From Pseudomonadota bacterium (GTDB lineage Bacteria; Pseudomonadota; Gammaproteobacteria; Steroidobacterales; Steroidobacteraceae): a stretch of 17,731 nt of DNA. Under the pieces are notes generated by a model, which was given only the letters and a program-made list of their open reading frames with translations, was not told the origin of the DNA and searched no databases. The first letter of the stretch is position 1; the number at the start of each line of letters is the position of its first letter. A program made the position numbers and the translations under genes. Of the stretch, positions 14,779 through 17,731 are shown one piece after another. The stretch covers positions 1 to 17,731 of the forward strand of contig QGVD01000074.1 of the NCBI GenBank assembly GCA_003242685.1, given 5' to 3'.

Positions 14779-14864
14779 GCGACCCCGCTATCTCGGCATC
14801 AAGCGACAGAACATGCCGAGACCGGAAGTTTTGCGTCCCCGCCTCGCGACGGGTTTGCCCTCGC
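14779..14864 (-). promoter_or_regulatory. Cyclic di-GMP-I (GEMM-I) riboswitch, second copy
   Basis: On the - strand the GEMM-I blocks recur: GCGAGGGCAAACC, P2 CCCGUC-GCGA-GGCGGG with a GNRA loop, GGGACGCAAAACUUCC, a long P3 UCUCGGCAU/AUGCCGAGA, then UAGCGGGGUCGC. P1 is GCGA/UCGC (14864-14861 with 14782-14779). Paired bases differ from the copy at 7121-7206 while pairing is kept. No clear stem covers the ribosome binding site here. A 7-bp GCGTCCG/CGGACGC pair (14745-14751 with 14707-14713) in the leader may be part of the expression platform. Confidence 0.92.
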
Positions 14865-14874
14865 GTTCGATGCC

Positions 14875-14903
14875 AGTAAAGCGCGAGCCTGACCGGCTCG
14901 CAA
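14875..14903 (-). promoter_or_regulatory. Promoter of riboswitch/lipoprotein transcript 2
   Basis: On the - strand TTGCGA (14903-14898), a 17-bp spacer and TTTACT (14880-14875) repeat the arrangement at 7217-7245. An inverted repeat GCGAGCC/GGCTCGC (14883-14889 and 14895-14901) overlaps the spacer and -35 and is absent from the first promoter. Confidence 0.65.
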
Positions 14904-14906
14904 GCT

Positions 14907-14922
14907 GTCGCTGCGCACCGAC
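14907..14922. promoter_or_regulatory. GTCG-N8-CGAC dyad abutting the -35; operator candidate
   Basis: GTCGCTGCGCACCGAC has the same outer half-sites and 8-bp gap as the perfect palindrome at 7248-7265, and begins at the same 4-bp offset from the -35. The inner bases are not palindromic here. I see no gene in the rest of 14923-15003. Confidence 0.42.
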
Positions 14923-15003
14923 GATCGATGCCAGCACAGTCACCGCGTGCTTCACTGACTCACGTATTCTGGCACCGCTGTGTGGCGACGCGCGTGCGCG
15001 ACT

Positions 15004-16041
15004 TCACTCAAGTGCAACGCGCACGATGTAGAAGCTCGTTCCGACGGGCACCTCGGGGCTGCGCTCGAAGATCACGACGCCCGCGACACGCGACAGATCG
15101 AGCACCCGATCCTTCGGGGCCGATGCGATTTCCGTGAGGGATATCTCAATCCGGGAGCGAGTCGCGGGAGGTACGACGAACGCGCGGTTGAAGCGATCCT
15201 CGTGGCGATGATCGTGCGCCGTGTCATGCACTCGTACCATCAGGTGGAGCGGACGCGCCTCCGGATTCACGACGTCGACCGTGAGTGCAGAGTACTCGCG
15301 CCAGTCCGGCTCGGGCTCGATGATGCTCACTCCCGGCGTTCTCGTTCGCCTGGTTGTGACACGGAGCGCATTGCGCGAGGGGCCTTCCGACCAGCGCTCG
15401 GGCAGCGGCACGATCTCGATGTCGGTTCCTCCCGCCTGCACGAAGTAAAGTGCCAGTGGTGCGTCCGGGTAAAGGATCTCGGGGAACTCGGCACGCCTGA
15501 TGACGTACGCGACCGTGGCATGGGTCAGAGGTGCCGCTACGATCGTCGCGCTGAGGAGAGCACCGGCAACGAGCATCCGTCGTTGACGCGGGGGCTCCCT
15601 CGTGTGCCTTCGGGAGCGGGCGCGGAGCGCTGAAAGGCACAGCGCGAAGGTGGCGCCTGCCGTGTCCATCAGCACATCGTCGAAAGAGGCGCCGCGTCCG
15701 GTTGCGAACTGAATCAGTTCGGTCACACCGCCGATCAGAACGACCGCGCACAGTATCCCGATGTAATCCCGCAGCACGGGCGGCGGGGTCGGACGAAACG
15801 CGGCGCGCAGGCGAAGGCCGATCCACGCCAGCAGGCCGAAGATCAGGGCATGCCCGGCGTTGTTGAGCAGCGCCAGAAAACGGGTGCGCGAGGGAAGTCC
15901 GGTCGTGAGGACGAGGGCGACGAGGGCGATCCCCGAGAGCAGGAGGAGAACTACAATTGCATACCTCCCGCGGCTCTCCGCGATGCGTGGCGCTTCGGCT
16001 GCGTGTGCGTCGGTGTCGGCGGGCTTTACAAGTGGATCCAT
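15004..16041 (-). CDS. VanZ-domain membrane protein with a C-terminal periplasmic carbohydrate-binding-like domain
   Basis: A 345-residue membrane protein. Residues 27-140 form a VanZ-like domain with four hydrophobic segments and the family motif T-E-L-I-Q-F (107-112) followed by G-R-x-A-S-x-D-D-V-L-M-D-x-x-G-A (115-130). A further hydrophobic segment (156-173) leads to a C-terminal ~165-residue domain. Its pattern (W-R-E-Y-S-A-L-T-V-D-V-V-N-P, L-M-V-R-V-H-D, D-R-F-N-R-A-F-V-V, a final F-Y-I-V-R-V-A-L) suggests a galactose-binding/CBM-like beta-sandwich. VanZ-family proteins are frequent in EPS/exosortase loci, though their biochemical role is unclear; a saccharide-binding role for the tail is inference. 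ATG 16041 has no clear ribosome binding site and would give a leader of only ~6 nt from the promoter proposed at 16054-16081. Confidence 0.85.
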   Translation of the reverse strand: MDPLVKPADTDAHAAEAPRIAESRGRYAIVVLLLLSGIALVALVLTTGLPSRTRFLALLNNAGHALIFGLLAWIGLRLRAAFRPTPPPVLRDYIGILCAVVLIGGVTELIQFATGRGASFDDVLMDTAGATFALCLSALRARSRRHTREPPRQRRMLVAGALLSATIVAAPLTHATVAYVIRRAEFPEILYPDAPLALYFVQAGGTDIEIVPLPERWSEGPSRNALRVTTRRTRTPGVSIIEPEPDWREYSALTVDVVNPEARPLHLMVRVHDTAHDHRHEDRFNRAFVVPPATRSRIEISLTEIASAPKDRVLDLSRVAGVVIFERSPEVPVGTSFYIVRVALE

Positions 16042-16053
16042 CGGAGCGGCTTG

Positions 16054-16081
16054 TTATTATCGTAAGTATTTGACTTGTCGA
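16054..16081 (-). promoter_or_regulatory. Possible sigma70 promoter of the VanZ-domain gene
   Basis: On the - strand TCGACA (16081-16076), a 16-bp spacer and TAATAA (16059-16054) precede ATG 16041. The spacer contains the CGTAAGTATTTGA box that faces the opposite gene, so one bound protein could affect both directions. Confidence 0.4.
16061..16073 (+). promoter_or_regulatory. Shared upstream box CGTAAGTATTTGA (candidate PrsR box)
   Basis: This matches the box upstream of PEP-CTERM gene 1 at all 11 defined positions of CGTAAGTnnTTGA. It ends 23 bp before the -24 GG of the sigma54 promoter at 16096-16112. Confidence 0.55.
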
Positions 16082-16095
16082 GGTTTTCTGATACC

Positions 16096-16112
16096 GGGCC
16101 GGAGTCTTGCAT
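16096..16112 (+). promoter_or_regulatory. Sigma54 (-24/-12) promoter of the secreted-protein / PqqD / HprK-like operon
   Basis: GGGCCGGAGTCTTGCAT has GG (16097-16098), a 10-bp spacer and GC (16109-16110), with a perfect TTGCAT -12 region and a partial -24 region. The predicted start is near 16121, about 40 nt before ATG 16162. Confidence 0.75.
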
Positions 16113-16161
16113 ATAGATCGGTGAGGTGGGGTCCTCGCACGCCTGTTCAGGAGCTTTGTGA

Positions 16162-16728
16162 ATGCCCGACGAGCGCTCAGAAATGTCCAGGGAGCAAGGG
16201 TCGCACTCCGTGACGCCGCCGGCCAGCCATACTCCATCGAACGTGAGCCGGCGTGCGCTGCTGCGCGGCGCGTCGGCTGCGCTGCCGACGGTTCTGACTC
16301 TGCAGAGCGGTGCTGCGCTCGCGCAGTCGAGCAACCTGATCGGAACGGTCAAGCACGCCAGCAAGGCGATCGGTGAAGGTGGGCGCGTGCAGTGCCTCGA
16401 TATGGCCTCGGCCGTCGACGGCACGCCGACGAAGCTCGACCTCGGTGACCGTCCGATGCTGCACGTGCAGTACATCACGCAGCGGCAGTACTACAGACCC
16501 GACAAGAGTGGAAACGCGGGTGACCCTTCCAAGCCCGTCACCATCGAGCAGATGTGCAAGGAAGGTGGGGTGTACTGGTACAAGGACGGTACGGACCGGT
16601 ACGGGAAGATCAGGTGGAAGGCGACGCTTCCCGGCTACTACAACAAGGGCGTCGCACGCGGTTTCCTCGTGTCGGCTACGGCACTTTCGTCCTTCGCTTC
16701 CGCGATCAAGGTCAAGTCAGTATTCTGA
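16162..16728 (+). CDS. Secreted protein with a Tat-type signal, function unknown
   Basis: A 188-residue protein starting at ATG 16162, with AGGAG (16149-16153) 8 nt upstream. A 28-residue polar leader precedes a twin-arginine signal: S-R-R-A-L-L-R (29-35), a hydrophobic core, and an A-L-A cleavage site near residue 54. The mature part is about 134 residues. It has two Cys (V-Q-C-L and M-C-K-E-G-G), an aromatic/charged centre (VYWYKDGTDRYGKIRWKATL) and a C-terminal G-F-L-V-S-A-T-A-L stretch ending K-V-K-S-V-F. I do not recognise a family. It is the first gene of a sigma54-driven cluster with a PqqD-like protein and an HprK-related kinase, so it is a candidate substrate or partner of that pair; that is inference. 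A strong hairpin separates it from the next gene. Confidence 0.8.
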   Translation: MPDERSEMSREQGSHSVTPPASHTPSNVSRRALLRGASAALPTVLTLQSGAALAQSSNLIGTVKHASKAIGEGGRVQCLDMASAVDGTPTKLDLGDRPMLHVQYITQRQYYRPDKSGNAGDPSKPVTIEQMCKEGGVYWYKDGTDRYGKIRWKATLPGYYNKGVARGFLVSATALSSFASAIKVKSVF

Positions 16729-16746
16729 CGCCTGTGGCGAGCTTTC

Positions 16747-16770
16747 CGGGCAGGCCGCAGGGCCTGCCCG
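16747..16770 (+). terminator. Intercistronic hairpin (attenuator or mRNA stabiliser)
   Basis: CGGGCAGGCC (16747-16756), loop GCAG, GGCCTGCCCG (16761-16770) form a perfect 10-bp stem in the 66-bp gap between the secreted protein and the PqqD-like gene. No T run follows, so partial termination or RNA stabilisation is likelier than full termination. Confidence 0.5.
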
Positions 16771-16794
16771 CGCGGCGTGCCGTGAACCGCCGCA

Positions 16795-17121
16795 GTGGAT
16801 ACTGACATCGCGCCCCAGGTCTCTCGCTTGCACTCCGAAACCGAAACTCCGCGATGGATCGCCGCGGACGGCGCGGACCTGCGGTGGTCGGCATGGAATG
16901 GGAACTACGTCCTGTACCACCGTCCCTCGGGCAAGACACACTTCCTCAACGATTCGAGCTGGATCCTGCTGAACGAGGTACTGCGGGAGCCCCGCAGTCT
17001 CACCGAGATCGCCGCGTCACTCGCAGGCATGCGGGGCGTGCCTCCCGAAGACGAGCTGCGTTCGTACGTTGCTGAACTCATGATGCGGCTCGAGGAGATC
17101 GGACTGGTCGAACGGGCGTGA
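16795..17121 (+). CDS. PqqD-family protein of the HPr-rel-A system
   Basis: A 108-residue cytoplasmic protein with the PqqD-like winged-helix fold (RiPP-recognition-element type). It has the usual central pattern W-N-G-N-Y-V-L-Y-H-R-P-S-G-K-T-H-F-L-N, then a helix with W-I-L-L-N-E-V-L, then a C-terminal E-L-x-x-x-L-E-E-I-G-L-V-E. PqqD relatives bind leader peptides and deliver them to modifying enzymes. Its coupling to an HprK-related kinase (4-bp GTGA overlap with the next gene) matches the HPr-rel-A gene pair often found beside PEP-CTERM/EPS loci. The start is taken as GTG 16795; no ribosome binding site is obvious, and an in-frame TTG near 16828 is an alternative. What it binds here is unknown. 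Confidence 0.85.
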   Translation: MDTDIAPQVSRLHSETETPRWIAADGADLRWSAWNGNYVLYHRPSGKTHFLNDSSWILLNEVLREPRSLTEIAASLAGMRGVPPEDELRSYVAELMMRLEEIGLVERA

Positions 17122-17731
17122 CGGCTTCGCAGGCGACTGACAGAACGGTCGGTGAGCTTCCGGAAGACGAATGGCGCGCGCGACTGTCCGGGAGCGGCGT
17201 CGGGGTCCGGGTCGGTCCATTCGAGCTTCTCCTTCGGGTGAGCATCGTCGGGCTGCACGCACCACTGCAGCGGCTCTATCGCGATCATCCACTCCTCGAG
17301 GGGGAGCGCGTCTTCAGCTGTCACGCCGACCTTCGGGAAGTCTGGCACTTCGGCCGTCGCCCCGGGCGACGGGTACGCTTTTCCGTCGACGGCCTCGCAC
17401 CGCACGAGGACATGCCGGCAGGGCAGGGGCTCGCGGTGCTCGAATGGGGCATTAATCTTGCGCTCGCGATGCGCTTCCACGGCTTCCTGATGCTGCACGC
17501 TGCCGTGGTGGAGCGGAACGGCCGGGCGCTGCTGCTGCCTGCTGCGCCCGGCCACGGCAAGACGACTCTCTGTGCGGCGCTCGTGCATCGCGGATGGCGC
17601 CTCTTCTCCGACGAGTTCGGTCTGATGCGCCCTGGCGGAATCGAGCTGATTCCCGTTCCGCGACCGATGCCGCTCAAGAACGAATCCATTTCCGTCATTC
17701 GGCGCTTCGCACCCGATGCGGAGTTCGGGCC
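17118..17731 (+). CDS. HprK-related kinase A, 5' part (3' end outside window)
   Basis: The first 204 residues of a protein related to HPr kinase/phosphorylase. The start GTG 17118 overlaps the stop of the PqqD-like gene in GTGA, so translation is coupled. The N-terminal ~110 residues form a variable domain (SGSGVGVRVGPFELLLR, then G-R-R-V-R-F-S-V-D-G-L). The kinase core begins near 112 (NLALAMRFHGFLMLHAAVV) and has a P-loop A-A-P-G-H-G-K-T-T (142-150), followed by L-F-S-D-E-F-G-L (163-170) at the position of the HprK catalytic acidic motif. The segment PRPMPLKNESISVI (181-194) is also family-like. By family it should phosphorylate a protein Ser/Thr or a peptide; the substrate is unknown. The frame is open to the last base of the window. 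Confidence 0.9.
   Translation, partial: MTASQATDRTVGELPEDEWRARLSGSGVGVRVGPFELLLRVSIVGLHAPLQRLYRDHPLLEGERVFSCHADLREVWHFGRRPGRRVRFSVDGLAPHEDMPAGQGLAVLEWGINLALAMRFHGFLMLHAAVVERNGRALLLPAAPGHGKTTLCAALVHRGWRLFSDEFGLMRPGGIELIPVPRPMPLKNESISVIRRFAPDAEFG

Noticed and set aside
16905..17588. A 227-residue open frame on the - strand at the window end
   Set aside because: It lies opposite the PqqD-like and HprK-related genes, which have clear family motifs and coupled translation.
1..17731. CRISPR arrays, insertion sequences or phage genes
   Set aside because: I saw no regularly spaced direct repeats, transposase motifs or terminal inverted repeats. The only sizeable repeats are the Ig modules and the paired riboswitch cassettes.

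Overview
The window is GC-rich, densely coding proteobacterial DNA (beta- or gamma-type). The evidence is a PEP-CTERM/exosortase-A style regulatory pair (PrsK-PrsR), two PEP-CTERM proteins, sigma54 promoters, GEMM-I cyclic-di-GMP riboswitches and a VanZ-like protein typical of exopolysaccharide (EPS) loci. It looks like one flank of an EPS / PEP-CTERM surface-assembly locus. The exosortase itself and the glycosyltransferases are not in the window.

Layout. Bases 1-5316 (+ strand) hold nucleotide-sugar genes: the end of a UDP-glucose dehydrogenase, a small ParD-like protein, manC (GDP-mannose supply), wecB (UDP-ManNAc supply), an unrecognised 147-residue ORF, and a phosphomannomutase/phosphoglucomutase gene with a one-base frameshift. 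Bases 5417-7265 (- strand) hold a lipoprotein with four Ig-like modules and one FN3 module, behind a promoter and a GEMM-I riboswitch. A PEP-CTERM protein (7488-8045, -) is divergent from prsK-prsR (8262-11493, +). A second PEP-CTERM protein (11584-12162, -) follows with a near-perfect sigma54 promoter. Then come tRNA-Val(CAC) on -, gltX on +, and a short paralogue of the Ig/FN3 lipoprotein (13970-14662, -) with its own GEMM-I riboswitch and the same promoter design. A VanZ-domain protein (15004-16041, -) is divergent from a Tat-type secreted protein (16162-16728, +), followed by a PqqD-like protein and an HprK-related kinase (HPr-rel-A type) cut by the window end.

Two regulatory circuits can be read from the DNA. 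(1) Cyclic di-GMP: both lipoprotein genes have the same cassette of GTCG-N8-CGAC dyad, -35 TTGCGW, 17-bp spacer, TTTACT, GEMM-I aptamer and a 115/116-nt leader. In the longer gene a 9-bp stem can bury the Shine-Dalgarno sequence. (2) Sigma54/PrsR: both PEP-CTERM genes and the secreted-protein/PqqD/HprK-like operon carry GG-N10-GC promoters. A shared upstream motif, CGTAmGTnnTTGA, lies in the same orientation at all three; it is a candidate binding box for the PrsR regulator. PrsR here ends before the Fis-type DNA-binding helix-turn-helix that the family normally carries, which is the main puzzle of the window.

Limits: family assignments come from reading motifs, with no database search. Regulatory sites are pattern matches in sequence, supported by recurrence at several genes but untested.
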